Of a DNA stretch of 64,000 nt, positions 21,001 through 33,752 are shown in pieces; positions within the stretch are counted from its first letter, which is position 1, and each line of letters starts with the position of its first letter. The notes under the pieces were generated by a model that worked only from the letters and a program-made list of their open reading frames with translations, was not told where the DNA came from and did not search any database. This stretch comes from Vicia villosa (taxonomy: Eukaryota; Streptophyta; Magnoliopsida; Fabales; Fabaceae). The DNA is taken from positions 124,001 to 188,000 of the forward strand of contig NW_026705728.1 in assembly GCF_029867415.1 (NCBI RefSeq), in the 5' to 3' direction. Made by a program: the position numbers and the translations under genes.

Positions 21001-21500
21001 TCGGAACTGGCACTATGTTGGCTAACCATTGAGGATACTCCAAGGTGACAAGAAAACCTGCGTCGAGCTGTTTTTGAACTTCCACTTTGATCTTGTTAGC
21101 CATATCAGGGTGAGTCCTTCGTAATTTCTGCTTAACTGGCGGACATTCTGGCTTCAATGGCAAGTAATGCTGAACAATATTGGTATCCAACCCAGGCATG
21201 TCTTGGTAGGACCAGGCAAACACATCAACATATTCTTTGAGAAGGTCTGTCAACTTACTCTTGACATCAGTATCAAGCAGCGATCCAATGGTCACTTCTT
21301 TTTTGTCTTCTTCAGAACCCAAGTTGATCTTTTCTAAAGGCTCTTTGTGAGGCAGAATGGCTCTTTCCTCGTGCTTAAGTAATCGAGAGATCTCGTCCGG
21401 GATCTCCTCTTCTTCCTCTTCTTCGGCTTCGAACACAGGAAACTCAAAGTTGGGAGAGGGCATAGGGTTATTGCATTCAATGGGTTTATCAATAGTTAAT
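18033..21500 (-). pseudogene. pol: Ogre-A Pol (exon 2): RT, RNase H, aRNase H, integrase; one frameshift
   Basis: Read on the minus strand from the splice acceptor (exon starts at 21500) to TAA at 18033-18035. In order: an acidic EEEEEEE linker; reverse transcriptase with FMDGFSGYNQI, MPFGLKNAGATYQ and YVDD (20669-20680); a gypsy-type RNase H region (YYLSKKFTDCESRY); an archaeal-type RNase H beginning GLIFDGAVNAFGNGIG with YGDSALVINQ; integrase with a zinc domain ending CHKCQ, WGIDMIG, ITDNGSNLNN and GAVEAANKN; and a C-terminal domain. Near 18324-18330 two extra bases relative to Ogre-B (GATTAATAG against GATTAGG) shift the frame, so the last 90 or so residues lie in another frame. Otherwise it is open. 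Confidence 0.9.
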
Positions 21501-21856
21501 CTGCACATGTGATTTATATTTATTTCAGAAAATTTATGAATGGAAGAGTGTATGCAGATTTTTTTTGAAAAAGTTTTTTTTTTTTTATTTCGGTTTTTTA
21601 GGATTACCATTTCCAGAAAAAGCAAAAATAAAACATATAATGTAGGGAATTCAAAATGACACTTTATTTATGATTCATTTTTGAAACAAAGCCCTAAACA
21701 CAAACTCATTTGTCTTGGGCAGGACAAAGAGGGAAACTTTTAAAACAAAGCCCTATACACAAAGTTATTTGGGCGGAACATTTAAAAGCAAAGCCCTTTA
21801 AAACATCTCTCTGCTTTGGGCAAGGCAGGAGGTCAAAATAACAGCGAGGTGATTAC
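21501..21856 (-). other. Ogre-A intron between protease and reverse transcriptase (356 bp)
   Basis: On the minus strand the exon ends CTCAAA at 21857, the intron starts GTAATCACC at 21856 and ends ACATGTGCAG at 21501, then ATTAACTATTG resumes coding. Splicing joins ...RRSK to LTIDKP in frame. The boundaries are confirmed inside this window: Ogre-D has CTCAAA directly followed by ATTTACTATTG (60437/60438). Ogre elements are known to carry an intron at this place. Confidence 0.9.
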
Positions 21857-23446
21857 TTTGAGCGGCGAACAACATTCGGAACGTCGACAGCTTTCCAGTA
21901 GCAACGAACTCCTCTGTGTATTATGTATTCAGGAAAATTCTCCCCAGAGTGATCTTCAGTATTGACATTGACCGCTGGTCGAGCAGGATTTGAAGGTCCT
22001 GGTTTGTCAACCTTGTTCTTTGTAGAGTTGAAACGGTCTTCTTCTACTTCTTGAAGAGCATAAGATGAGTCACAATCTTCAGAATTTTCAGGATGTATTT
22101 CCCAGTCTTCAGGATGAAGAGACTCATTGTCAGCGACACTTTCTGAGTCAGTTGCGGGATCATCTTCCCCTTCATCTTCAAAAATGGCATTTATGTGATA
22201 ATAACCATCTTCAGGGTTATCAACCTTGGTAAATGCATTGAATCCGAAATCTTCAGTAATTTCAGGCTGCTGAGAAAATTGACAGGGCTGATAAACCTCT
22301 TCTGGTTGACTATTATATTCAAAGGAATCTCCCCATCCAGTTGGTTGGATATCCTCAATCGCAATCTTGTAACTTTCAGGTGCAGTGTATTTCACCATAT
22401 AATCATATTTTCCACTTGGTTGTCCCAAGGTGTCCCAGATTTCTGCAGGAACAGGCTCAGTTTCTTTGCCATTGGATTCTTCTGAAGGAGGATATGGTTC
22501 TTCCTGAGATATGTATCCCGAGTCATTGAGATAACATTTCCATTCTTCTTCATCATCGGAGAGACCTTCTTCGATACATTCTTCGATAAGGACATTAACC
22601 TCTTGAGGAATTGGGTTAAGGAACCCTCCACTAATGAATGTTTCTTTGATCGGACGAAGGGTTTCTTCCTTCTTAGTGCAGTTTGAGAATGTTGGTGAAC
22701 ATCCGAGTCCTGCTCTAGTTTCATTCTTGGTAGGGATCACAACTTGCCCCCAGCCAGTGGTAGTTCCATCTTTCACTACTTTTACCGCCTCTTTGTAAGA
22801 AGAGATCGATGCTTTCTTCTTGGAAGATTCGTCTTCTAAAGAGAGACCTTGAAATTGCGTTCCTTCCACATCATCAGCACCAATGAAAGAGAAATTGGAC
22901 AAATGGCTCACCATCAAGGCTTGTTCCCCACTTATTGTTACCAATTTTCCATTTGTTACAAATTTTAACTTTTGATGGAGCGTAGAAGTTACGGCCCCTG
23001 CTTCATGGATCCAGGGTCGTCCTAACAGACAGCTATAAGCAGCTTGAATGTCCATCACCTGGAAGGTGATTTGAAATGTATGTGGACCAATTGTCATGGG
23101 AAGGTTGACTTCTCCGATAACAGATTTTCGCGATCCATCAAATGCTTTGACTACTACACCACTGAACTTCATAGGCATTCCTTGGTAAGACAAACGAGCA
23201 AGAGTCGTCTTTGGCATCACATTTAAGGAAGATCCGGTGTCTACCAACACATTGGACAAAGAGTCTGACTGACAGTTCATAGAAATGTGCAAAGCAAGAT
23301 TGTGATTTCTGCCCTCCTCGGGGAGTTCTTCATCACAGAAGCTTAAATTGTTACAAGCTGTTATGTTGGCTATTATCCCATCAAAGTGATCAACAGTCAC
23401 ATCATGATCGAAAAAAGCTTGATCCAAGACTCTCATCAGGGCTTCC
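21857..23446 (-). pseudogene. Ogre-A Gag-Pro, C-terminal part (exon 1 end), cut by Ogre-B
   Basis: About 530 codons in one open frame, from the codons after SEAHRE of the intact copies to the intron donor. It contains the aspartic protease with catalytic Asp-Thr-Gly (complement of 23233-23241, context NVLVDTGSSLNVMP), a conserved CLLGRPWIHEAGA segment, and an acidic linker. The N-terminal gag is missing because Ogre-B's LTR starts at 23447. The open frame runs on into that LTR by chance; those residues (PEKRTTIF and neighbours) are not Gag. Confidence 0.88.
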
Positions 23447-24126
23447 TGTCGCGGGCGAAAAATCGTTGTCCTTTTTTCGGGATGAGACACCTGATGCCTT
23501 CTTTGGGCTCGAGTGCTCAAAAAAATGATTTTTCTTTTGTACCGACCAAACTTTTTATTATTTCCAAAGTAGGAAAAGGAAAAAAGCTGCAATAACCTAA
23601 AAGTGGGGGGAGAGATCTTGGGTAAGAGGGTTGGTTATACGAAGGGAAGGTATTAGCACCCAACGTATCTATAGTACTCTATAGGTTTCTTTGCTTTGTT
23701 TTTCATTCCATATTATTGAGAGGTTCTTGTGAAATAGGTGGGACCTAAGGTGTTTGTTTGATTATGCTCGCAAAGATCATCGCGATCCTCTGCATACATA
23801 TCCCTTAGAGGGAATCAGAGCATCTGTAGCTCGGGGTCTACGGGTGCTAAGGTTTGAATGGTTTTTTTTGTTTTATTTTGCTCGCCAAGGATCGACCTTG
23901 TGCCTACGTATTCTCAAAGGGATGTTGAGAAAGTCAGAGCAATCGTAGTTCCCACTTATGCTAGTGGAAGCAAAGGATAAGAGACAAATGTCATCTAAAT
24001 GTTCGATGTATCTAATCTATATCATCACATACATCTGTTTGTTTTTGTTTGAAAATCTTTTCATTATAAGCCCTGGGCCATGCCGCTTATGGTGCTTAGA
24101 ATGATAAAGATGTTTTTGTTGTTTAA

Positions 24127-24330
24127 CCAGCCTTGTGGCAAAAACTTTCAATGAAGTCAGCCTTGTGACAAAAAGTTTTGATTAATCAGCCAGCCTCGTG
24201 GCAAAAGTTTCAATGAAGTCAGCCTTGTGACAAAAACTTTGATTAATCAGCCAGTATGGTGGCAAAACGGTTTGATTGATTAGCCAGCCTTGTGGCAAAA
24301 AAGTTTGATTGATTAGCCAGCCTTGTGGCA
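24127..24330 (-). repeat. Hexaloop hairpin array in the Ogre-B LTR
   Basis: Seven units with GTCA/TGAC or GCCA/TGGC stems around 6-nt loops (GCCTTG, GCCTCG, GTATGG), spaced about 32 bp. One more unit than in Ogre-A, from duplication of the GCCA unit at the right end. Confidence 0.7.
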
Positions 24331-25814
24331 AAAAAGTTTGATAAATTGATTGATTAATTGTTTGTGATGATATAGAAGAGATACTCCTATCATAGAGATG
24401 ATAAATGTCTAATCTCCTAGGGTATTTGATTTGGATATTGGGGATGCTTATAAGAAGCCCGTGGGTCCTTGTACGATGCCCAAGAGGAGGCTATCCGAGG
24501 GTCCTTGCATTGTAAGCCCAAGAGGAGGCTATGGGAGGGACAATCCAGGATCCTTGCATTGTAAGCCCAAGAGGAGGCTATGGGAGGGTCACTCGTTTGT
24601 ACAAAGCCCAAGGGGAGGCATGGTATAGTTGGTTTGAGCTCTTAGAGCGATTTCACCGGGAAACCATACTCTATGTCCTAACCTAAACTAGTGGAGATTC
24701 TTTGCACGAAGCCCAATAGGAGGCTATGGGGAACCTAGTGTTGTACTAAGTTGAACAAGCACACATATCACACATATGAACAAACATGAACAAGTATGAA
24801 CAAACATGAACAGGTATGAACAATTATATATATGACAAAGTGTGTGTATATAATGGAGTTTATGAAGGAAATATACCTGTAAGCATGATCCATTTGTATA
24901 CACGGGGCTCGGGACTCACACTCGAGGAGAGGTCCACTTGAGTTTATTCAAAGCTATGTAAACAGGTTTTTACAAAAGGGCTTGGGACTTATACCTACAT
25001 GGAGGCCCATGGTATATTTTTGGGAAGATTTAAAGAAACCTTCATTTTTGGTTTGTTATTCAAAGTTAAATATAAACTGATCGAGATATGCACAAAAAAG
25101 GGCGTACAATGAAATACCTAATTTCATGTACGGGAATGGGTATGTACAAAAGGGGCTTGGGACTTATACCTACGTGGAGGCCCGTGTTTTATTTACAAAA
25201 CATGGTTGATTGTTTATTTACAGACGCGTTGTTTGAAAAATTGTTTGAAAGTTTTTTTGAAAGAGTTTTCTATATAAAGAAAAAACTTGTATAAAAGGAA
25301 AAAAGGAGTGGGTCTTATACTCTCTAATATTCGAGAGGCCCCACATCGTTTTGAAAATCAAATGATCAATTAAAAAGATTTAATCAATAGTTTCAAAAAG
25401 AAATGGTTTATCGTTTTTGAGAAGAATCACGATCGCTCGTCTTAAAACGATTTGAATTTTGAAAGAAGTTAATTTAATCAAGATAAGCAAAAAGATTATA
25501 CTTATTTAACACTTAGATGATTAGGGTTTGCTCAAAAGATATTTACAAGTGATTAAGTTTGAAAATCAAATGAAAAACAATATTTTAAAGTATTAAAAAA
25601 CACTTAAAAACATGTCATTTTAAACCCAATTAAAAATACATTAAATAAATATATTTTTGTGATTTTTTTGGATATTCATAAAATATATGTGTTAAACAAG
25701 AAGTGTGTAAAAAATGAATGAAAAATGAATTAATTTGGTGTGTTAATTAATTAATTGAAGTTGTAAAAGAAAATGAAAGAAAATAGTGTTAAAAAAGAGG
25801 GTTTGGTCTCACAA

Positions 25815-25868
25815 GGGTTTGAACCCACGACCTGGAGGTTACCAACCAAAATACTTGCCAACTGAGCT
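25815..25868 (-). other. tRNA-like segment in the Ogre-B LTR
   Basis: Minus strand AGCTCAGTTGG (complement of 25858-25868) resembles a pol III A box, and GGGTTCAAACCC (complement of 25815-25826) resembles a B box. The spacing of about 32 bp fits a tRNA. No cloverleaf with a full acceptor stem is evident. Likely a tRNA or SINE relic inside the LTR. Confidence 0.45.
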
Positions 25869-28248
25869 GCGCGCGCAGCTTGTAAGTAACACACTTCCAT
25901 TTAATTATATTTTAAAACAAACCATTTGAATTTCTGAACAAAAAAACGGCGCCAAGAACACATCCCTAACTTGATTTTGAATTTTCTGAAAACTGAGTTG
26001 TTTTGATCAATCAAAGGGTCTATCTCACTCGGTTTTTCACGAGGAACATGATGGTGCCCTCATAATTCATTTATTTTCACTCTAAGGGGGTCAATTTTCG
26101 CATGAACATGAAGAACCCTAATTCTGAGTTTCAATCTGAAATCGTGTGTGTGCATGATAAGTTGCAATTGATTGAGGGTTAATGATCCATACATATGCAG
26201 AAACATGATGGTAAACCAGTTTTTCATTTATGATGCATGTATGATAGAGTTTGAAGTTCAAGAGAGCTTACCTTCTAAAACGGCCACCTGAGAATTGAAT
26301 TTTGCAATAGGGGTGTTACAGAAGTTGTTTCTTGATCTGGATAGCTTCAATGGACCTTATGGAAGGTGTCTGGATGCTTGGAGTGAATTGAAAACCTCTG
26401 GAGCAGTTGGTGGTACCCGATCTGCAGTAGGAGCAAGTGAGAATCGAGCTTGATGATTCTGATGTTTCAGGTTGATGATGAGTGTTTGGATAGTTCATAT
26501 GAAGTATATGGATGGTGTTTGAAGTGTTAGTTTGGACAGAAATGACCTGGAATTGATTTTGGCATGATAAGGTTTAGGTTATGCATATTTGGAGGTGAGA
26601 TGATGATTCTGAGTTTTGGGTGTTTTTGGGGTGTATGGATGGATCAGACAACTTCCAAATGATGTTTATGGGTTGTGGGAAGCATCATTTTGCTCAGAAC
26701 TTCAATGGTTTAGAGGTTGAGCATTTTACCTCTTTGAAACTTAAGAAACTTGCAATTCAAGAAAGAAAGAGAAAACCTATCTTTTGTGAGGTTTTGGTGT
26801 GATTTTGAATGAGGTAAGGACCTCTATTTATAGGCCAAGAGTTCTGAACTCAGAACTTTGCAAGTTGCTTCAAAGTTTGATGATTTGGCTTAAGGGATAG
26901 AAAGGAATCTTTCACATTTAATGCATATGGTTAAAAGTAACTAAACCATGGTTATTTCTCTAAGCTTCTTATCTCTTTCCTATCTGATCCCAAACCAGAA
27001 AATATCTTTCAATTATTGCCTCTATGTGTCATCAATTGGATCATTTGGTAAGATAGTTCATAACTATGGCAAAATGACTTGAAATTTCAAGTGAAATGGT
27101 CACTAATGGCAAAATTCAAAGCCATAGCTACACTCCATATTTTTTCATGCTCTTAGACATTTTGGAAAGCTCATATTACACACTTCAAAACCTTAGTTGA
27201 AAGTTTCTTCAAGATCTTTAAGGAAGTGGGTGAAAAAGATCCATGAACTTTGAGAAAAATGAAGTTTCAAGTGAAATTTTCCAAAGATGCCAACTTTGAA
27301 GCTCCATATCTCTTAAATGGTTGATCTTATGGAAAAAATTTATATGTGTCAAAGTTGTTTATTGGATCAAAATCTACAACTTTCATGTTGGAAGTTTTTT
27401 TCAGTTTGTAGGTGAAATTTTGAGAAATTCCCTTCCAAAGTTTGGAAAAAACCATGAAACACACTTAGAAAATTTTTCTAAGTATGAAAGTCAAACTTTT
27501 GACTTTTTGATTCTTGATTGATTTTCTTGATTTTTCTTGATCAAATGACTTCATATATCATATATTGATGATTCCAAACTTCAAAAGTCATGGTTGACCA
27601 AAATTCCCCAAGAGTCAATGGTGATCTTGTACAGTTGACTTTTTCAGACGAATCGCGTTTCTAGAGATTTCAAATGAAACAGGCTATCCTCATCAAATGA
27701 ATGGTATGAATGGATCATATTGAGGTATTGGAGGATATTGAATCATAGTTTGAGTTGTGACACCATGTCCTGATTAAAAAGTCAGTTGTTCAGTGAATTA
27801 GGTCAAAAACCCTAATTGTCGACCAGATGAAATTGATGACTGTGGATCTTGAATTGAGATACAATTTCCATTGTATATTGTCATAGGGATTATTTGAGGA
27901 TGATTGAAACCTTTGATTGACTCCCTGGGGATTTTTAGGGTTTCCCAAATGTGATCCCTGATTTCAGTCCCTGATAGTTCAAAACCCTAATCTGAGGATT
28001 TGAAATTTTTGAGCTTGTTGAAATGAATCTCTGAGGACCAAATGTTGATTTTTGATGAAGATGATTCCTTTGAGATGAAGGGAGAACAAAACTCTAATTG
28101 ATTTTTACTTGTACTGATGAGTGATTTCCTGATTAAACCCTGCTGAGCACAAGTAGCAAACACAAGCTATGCAATTTGTTAGAGATGCAAATGATGCATA
28201 TGCAGATGATATGAGGTGGTATCTTAGGTCAAAAATTGGGGTATGACA

Positions 28249-30286
28249 GATGCCCCTATTTAAGTTTCTTCAACCCGAGATATGAAGATTGAAAATCTTC
28301 GTTTTGATAGGGTGGAAGAGACTTAAATATCAGAAGACGCGAATTTTGGACCTAAGATACCAAAATTGCGAATGATGCAAGGATATCTTTACCGAGGGGA
28401 TATCAAGAACTGACTCCGCTGGGGAAAAGAGATCGGGAAGGATATCTCAATCTGTTTTCAGGAAGAGAATCCGTTTTTCGGGAAAGCAAGTGTATGCTTC
28501 ACCAGGGAATGATAGCTTTGTAAGAAAAACGTACCTATCGACATTATCGACTATCAGCATGGGGATAGACTTGTTTAATAATGCGAAGGTGAAAGGTATG
28601 AAACTGTGTTACCGACTATCAGCATGGTGATAGACTTGACATGGTAAAAAGAGTTTCAAAGGTTCGGTTAATATTACCGACTATCAGTATGGTGATAGAC
28701 ATGTTAAATAATATAACCAGAACAAAAAGGTTACCGACTACCAGCCTCGTGATAGTGGTTCTGAAGAGATGATCAATTATCAGCCAAGTGATAAAATGAT
28801 TCTGGAGACTTTGCTAGGGAAATTGCTGGTTATTCAGCCTTGTGAACAGTAATAAGGCCCTGATTGTCAAATGGTCTTCATGATTGATTTCTTTGAGAGG
28901 AAAAAAGCTTTTGAAAGAGACATAAGCTGCTCTGATGACGAGGCTATTGCTTATTGTCTGTTTTTCACGACTCTATTTGGGGAATCGGAATTTGAATCTT
29001 TGGTAAAGACAGGGTTCTATCCATGAATGAATTGGAAAGAAACAGTCAAACAAGACTTTGTACCCATGAGGAATGAACTCAACTGGGGATTTTCTCCTTT
29101 GTTTTGAGAGGAGAAACTGAAGCAACCTTCTTCCACGAGGGATGATCTCAGTGGGGAACTGGAGAAAGAAGATTTTATTTCTGCTTATGGGTGACAACCT
29201 ACTTGGAGAGATGACACGCCCATACTGTTTCTTTTTCCTCTTTTTTTTCTTTTTTTCTCTTTTTTTTCTTTCTTTTTTTTGAGGATAAATATATCCTAAA
29301 CAAGTAAGTATTGAAAAATGCAAGAATGCATAAATGATGCAAATATGTATGAATGATGAATGTCATGAATGTAGCATGCATGCTAACGATACTGACAGAC
29401 AAAGAAGTATACTGGAGAGGGACCGACGTCGCAATACAACCAGATACTTGGCAAATGTTCTTCAACACGGTGTAGATAACACAGGTGATGAATGGTGTTG
29501 CATGCTTTAATCTTCTCTGGGGAAGATAAGCATCTTTACTGGGATGGAAGAGCTTCTTCACTGGAGATTGGAAATCTTCGTCACTTGGAATAACAGATCC
29601 TATTCACTGGGGATAAAAGACCTTCTTCACTGGGGATAGAAGAGCTTTTCCTATCATAATCTTTGATTCATCCTATGGAGATAGCTGTTGATGTTCCTTC
29701 CGTTGTTCACAACTTAAAGGAAAATTTCGCTTTTATTTTGAAAAAGAAAAGTAAATTCATTTAAAACTTTTTTTTTGTTTCAAAAGTGAATAACACAATT
29801 AAAGCGTCATTTTGAAAGCTAAAAGAAATTAGAGATTGCAAACAAATGGGCACAAGGCTCAAATTTATTTAATAGGATGGAAATTAGCTAAAGGCGTGAT
29901 TCCATGGAGTATTTACAAAAGTTGGAAATGGTAATTATGCGGAAAAGGCTACATTGAAAGCAATAACCACTATTCCCCCTAACAACTTTGAGTTCCAACT
30001 GTGCTTGTTGCTTCAGATTGGCGATGATTTGATCGAAGATCCTTTGATGAAAAGACTCTTCAGGTGACGAAGTATGGACTGATGCAGTTACTTTGTCATT
30101 ATTCCTTAATTTTTGCCTAGATTTCCCTTTCAGGTTTTCAATCTACCAGGATGAATTCTTTTCTGTTTATTGTCTCTAATTTTTTCCTGGACCGCCCTTT
30201 CGGGTTTTCAGTCCACCGAGACGCTCATTTTTGCCTAAGTCTCCCTTTGCGGGTTTTCAACTTACCGAGCTGTTCTTTTTTCTTTT
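28249..30286 (-). other. Ogre-B 3' untranslated region
   Basis: Collinear with the Ogre-A 3' UTR. Polypurine tract (minus AAATAGGGGCATC) at 28249-28261; hexaloop hairpins at about 28549-28850; plus-strand polypyrimidine run at about 29227-29281, shorter and of different composition from that in A; 23-24 bp repeats at about 29512-29650 with fewer units than A; three bulged hairpins at 30118-30264. The Lys-rich short frames here are translations of the purine run, not genes. Confidence 0.8.
30118..30264 (-). repeat. Three bulged hairpins after the Ogre-B pol stop
   Basis: Units at 30118-30145, 30188-30215 and 30236-30264, equivalent to those of Ogre-A. Units 1 and 3 have lost the innermost pair of the outer stem (G opposite A), while unit 2 has a fully paired inner CCC/GGG stem. 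The other six outer pairs are kept in each. Confidence 0.7.
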
Positions 30287-33200
30287 TTAGACAAAGTATT
30301 TCTTGACTGCATCAGCATTCACAGGATACGGGAGTTCATCACCATCCATGGTTGTAAGAATCATGGCGCCGCCAGAAAATGTTCTTTTGACAACATACGG
30401 GCCTTCGTAATTAGGAGACCATTTGCCCCTAGAATCTGGTTGAAAAGACAAGATCTTCTTAAGCACGAGGTCGCCTTCTTGAAATTCACGAGGTCGAACC
30501 TTTTTGTTGAAGGCTTGTTTCATCCTTGCTTGGTATAACTGTCCATGGCATAGAGCAGTCATACGTTTTTCTTCGATTAGGTTCAACTGATCGTATCTGT
30601 TTTGACACCATTCAGCCTCTGATAACTTAGTCTCCATGAGGACTCTCATGGATGGGATTTCAACTTCTACGGGGAGCACAGCTTCCATGCCGTATACTAG
30701 AGAAAAGGGAGTTGCCCCTGTTGAAGTACGCACTGAAGTACGGTACCCATGTAAAGAAAATGGCAACATTTCATGCCAGTCTTTGTAAGTGACGACCATT
30801 TTCTGGACGATCTTCTTAATGTTCTTGTTGGCAGCTTCAACGGCGCCGTTCATTTTTGGTCTGTAAGGAGAAGAGTTATGATGCTCAATCTTGAATTCCT
30901 CACATAATTCTTTCATCATCTTGTTGTTCAAGTTTGAACCATTGTCGGTAATGATCTTGCTGGGAATACCATATCGGCAAATGATGTTATTCTTGATAAA
31001 CCTCACAACCACTCGTCTTGTAACATTGGCGTAAGATGCTGCTTCGACCCATTTGGTGAAGTAATCAATGGCTACCAAGATGAAACGATGACTGTTTGAA
31101 GCTTTCGGTTCGATCATTCCAATCATATCGATACCCCACATGGAAAAAGGCCACGGAGATGAGAGAACGTTGAGTAGAGTCGGCGGCACATGGATCTTAT
31201 ATGCGTAGATCTGGCACTTGTGACATCTTTTCACGTGTTTATAACAGTCAGATTCCATTGTCAACCAATAGTATCCTGCTCTTAAGATCTTCTTGGACAT
31301 TGCATGCCCATTTGAATGAGTTCCAAAGGACCCTTCATGCACTTCATGCATCAACATGTCTGCTTCGTGTCTATCCACGCATCTGAGCAAAATCATGTCG
31401 AAGTTTCTTTTTTATAGCACATCTCCGTTCAAGAAGAAACTGCCAGAAAGCCTCCTTAGAGTTTTCTTATCTTTGTTTGATGCCCCAAGTGGGTACTCTT
31501 GAGTTTGAAGGAAGCGTTTGATGTCGTGGAACCACGGTTTATCATCAATGACTGCTTCAGTTGCAAACACATAGGCGGGCCTTTCAAGGCGCGTGATTCT
31601 GACTGTAGGCATATCATTCCAATGATTGACTTTGAACATGGAAGATAAAGTAGCTAAGGCGTCTGCCATTCGATTCTGATCTCGAGGTATATGATGCAAT
31701 TCAACCTTGTTGAAGAAAGTCAACAGTCGTCTTGCATAATCTCTGTAAGGAATCAAGCCAGGGTGGTAAGTTTCCCACTTGTCTTTGATTTGGTTGATCA
31801 CGAGAGCTGAATCTCCATATATGTCGAGGATCTTGATCCTTAAGTCAATGGCTTCTTCGAGACCCATGATACAAGCTTCATATTCTGCGATGTTGTTGGT
31901 GCAATCAAATAGCAGTCTGGCGGAGAATGGGATATGAGTACCCTTGGGAGTGATGATGATTGCCCCAATTCCATTGCCAAAAGCGTTTACTGCTCCATCA
32001 AAAATTAGGCCCCATCTTGATCCAGGTTCAGGACCTTCTTCAGGTAATGGTTCGTCACAATCTTTCATTTTCAAGTACAAGACATCTTCGTCAGGAAAGT
32101 CAAGCTTGAGAGATTGATATTCATTAATTGGTTGATGCGCCAAATGATCGGCGAGAATGCTTCCTTTGACCGCTTTTTGGGCACGGTATTCAATGTCATA
32201 TTCAGATAACAGCATTTGCCATCAGGCAATCCTTCCTGTTAAGGCAGACTTTTCAAAGACGTACTTGATCGGATCCATTTTGGAGATTAACCACGTAGTA
32301 TTGTTGATCATGTATTGGCGGAGACGTTTTGAAGCCCAAGCCAAAGCACAACATGTTTTTTCGAGCATGGAGTAACGAGACTCACAGTCTGTAAATTTCT
32401 TACTCAAGTAATAGATGGCATGCTCCTTCTTACCGGTTTCATCTTGCTGTCATAGCATACAACCCATGGATTCTTCCAACACAGTAAGGTACATGATCAG
32501 TGGTCTTCCTTCAACCGGAGGAATCAATATTGGTGGTTCTAACAGGTACTCCTTGATACTGTCGAACGCTTTCTGGCAATCTTCAGTCCATACAACCCCT
32601 TGATCTTTGCGGAGAAGCTTGAAAATCGGCCCACAAGTAGCTGTCATTTGAGATATAAATCTGGAGATATAGTTCAAACGTCCGAGAAATCCTCTTACTT
32701 GCTTTTCAGTTTTTGGTGCAGGCATCTCTTGAATAGCTCTGACTTTGTCGGGATCTACTTCAATACCTCTTTGGCTGACAATGAAACCCAAGAGTTTTCC
32801 AGATCTAACCCCAAAAGTACATTTGTTAGGATTTAAGCGAAGCTGATATTTCCTTAGTCGTTGAAATAACTTCAAAAGGTATTCAATATGTTCTTCTTCT
32901 GTGCTGGACTTAGCTATCATGTCGTCCACATAAACTTCAATTTCTTTATGCATCATGTCATGAAAGAGAGTAGTCATTGCCCTTTGGTAAGTTGCGCCTG
33001 CATTCTTTAATCCAAATGGCATCACTTTGTAGCAGAAGGTACCCCATGGGGTGATGAAAGATGTCTTCTCCATGTCTTCAGGAGCCATCTTGATCTGATT
33101 ATAACCGGAGAACCCGTCCATGAAGGAAAAGACGTTGAACTTAGCGGTGTTATCGACCAGCATGTCGATATGTGGTAATGGAAAGTCATCTTTGGGACTG

Positions 33201-33752
33201 GCTTTGTTCAAGTCACGGTAGTCAACACACATTCTGACTTTGCCATCTTTCTTTGGAACTGGCACTATGTTGGCTAACCATTGAGGATACTCAGAGGTGA
33301 CTAGAAAACCTGCGTCGAGCTGCTTTTGAACTTCCACTTTGATCTTGTTAGCCATATCAGGGTGAGTCCTTCGTAATTTCTGCTTAACTGGCGGACATTC
33401 TGGCTTCAATGGCAAGTAATGCTGAACAATATTGGTATCCAACCCAGGCATGTCTTGGTAGGACCAGGCAAACACATCAACATATTCTTTGAGAAGGTCT
33501 GTCAACTTACTCTTGACATCAGTATCAAGCAGCGATCCAATGGTCACTTCTTTTTTGTCTTCTTCAGAACCCAAGTTGATCTTTTCTAAAGGCTCTTTGT
33601 GAGGCAGAATGGCTCTTTCCTCGTGCTTAAGTAATCGAGAGATCTCGTCCGGGATCTCCTCTTCTTCCTCTTCTTCGGCTTCGAACACAGGAAACTCAAA
33701 GTTGGGAGAGGGCATAGGGTTATTGCATTCAATGGGTTTATCAATAGTTAAT
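30287..33752 (-). pseudogene. pol: Ogre-B Pol (exon 2), three nonsense codons
   Basis: Same domain order as Ogre-A pol: RT with YVDD (complement of 32921-32932), gypsy RNase H, archaeal-type RNase H, integrase (WGIDMIG, ITDNGSNLNN, GAVEAANKN), ending TAA at 30287-30289. All parts are in one frame, broken by TGA at 32450-32452 (Gly codon in Ogre-A and -D), TGA at 32222-32224 (CGA Arg in -D, a CpG C-to-T change) and TAA at 31412-31414 (Tyr TAC in -A). There is no frameshift; the end that is shifted in Ogre-A is intact here. It cannot yield a full-length Pol. Confidence 0.9.

Larger units (their letters stand above)
10931..23446 (-). mobile_element. Ogre-A: Ogre/Tat-type Ty3/gypsy element, left (3') part
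   Basis: In element sense (minus strand) this holds, from its 3' end: 3' LTR 10931-15885, 3' UTR 15886-18032, pol exon 18033-21500, intron 21501-21856, and the C-terminal gag-pro part 21857-23446. It stops at 23446, where the LTR of Ogre-B begins in the middle of a gag-pro codon run (EALMRVLDQAF in the intact copies). The rest of gag, ORF1 and the 5' LTR must lie beyond the window. Identification: LTR of about 5 kb, PR-RT intron, archaeal-type second RNase H, long 3' UTR. Confidence 0.92.
23447..28248 (-). repeat. Ogre-B 3' LTR (4,802 bp)
   Basis: Plus-strand ends TGTCGCGGGC...GGGGTATGACA. Collinear with the Ogre-A LTR apart from short indels and one deletion of about 180 bp at about 28008 (between GGATTTGAAATTT and TTTGAGCTTGTTG), with a short T run at the junction. 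TATA-like motif on the minus strand at 26824-26832. Carries the same AAGCCC-AAGAGGAGGCTAT repeats (about 24460-24730) and hairpin array. Confidence 0.92.

Noticed and set aside
23447..23592. Novel N-terminus of the Ogre-A gag-pro frame
   Set aside because: These codons lie in the Ogre-B LTR and are open by chance; homology to Gag-Pro starts exactly at the insertion point.
25815..25868. A real tRNA gene
   Set aside because: Only A- and B-box-like stretches are seen; there is no matching acceptor stem or clean anticodon arm, and the segment is degenerate in Ogre-A.
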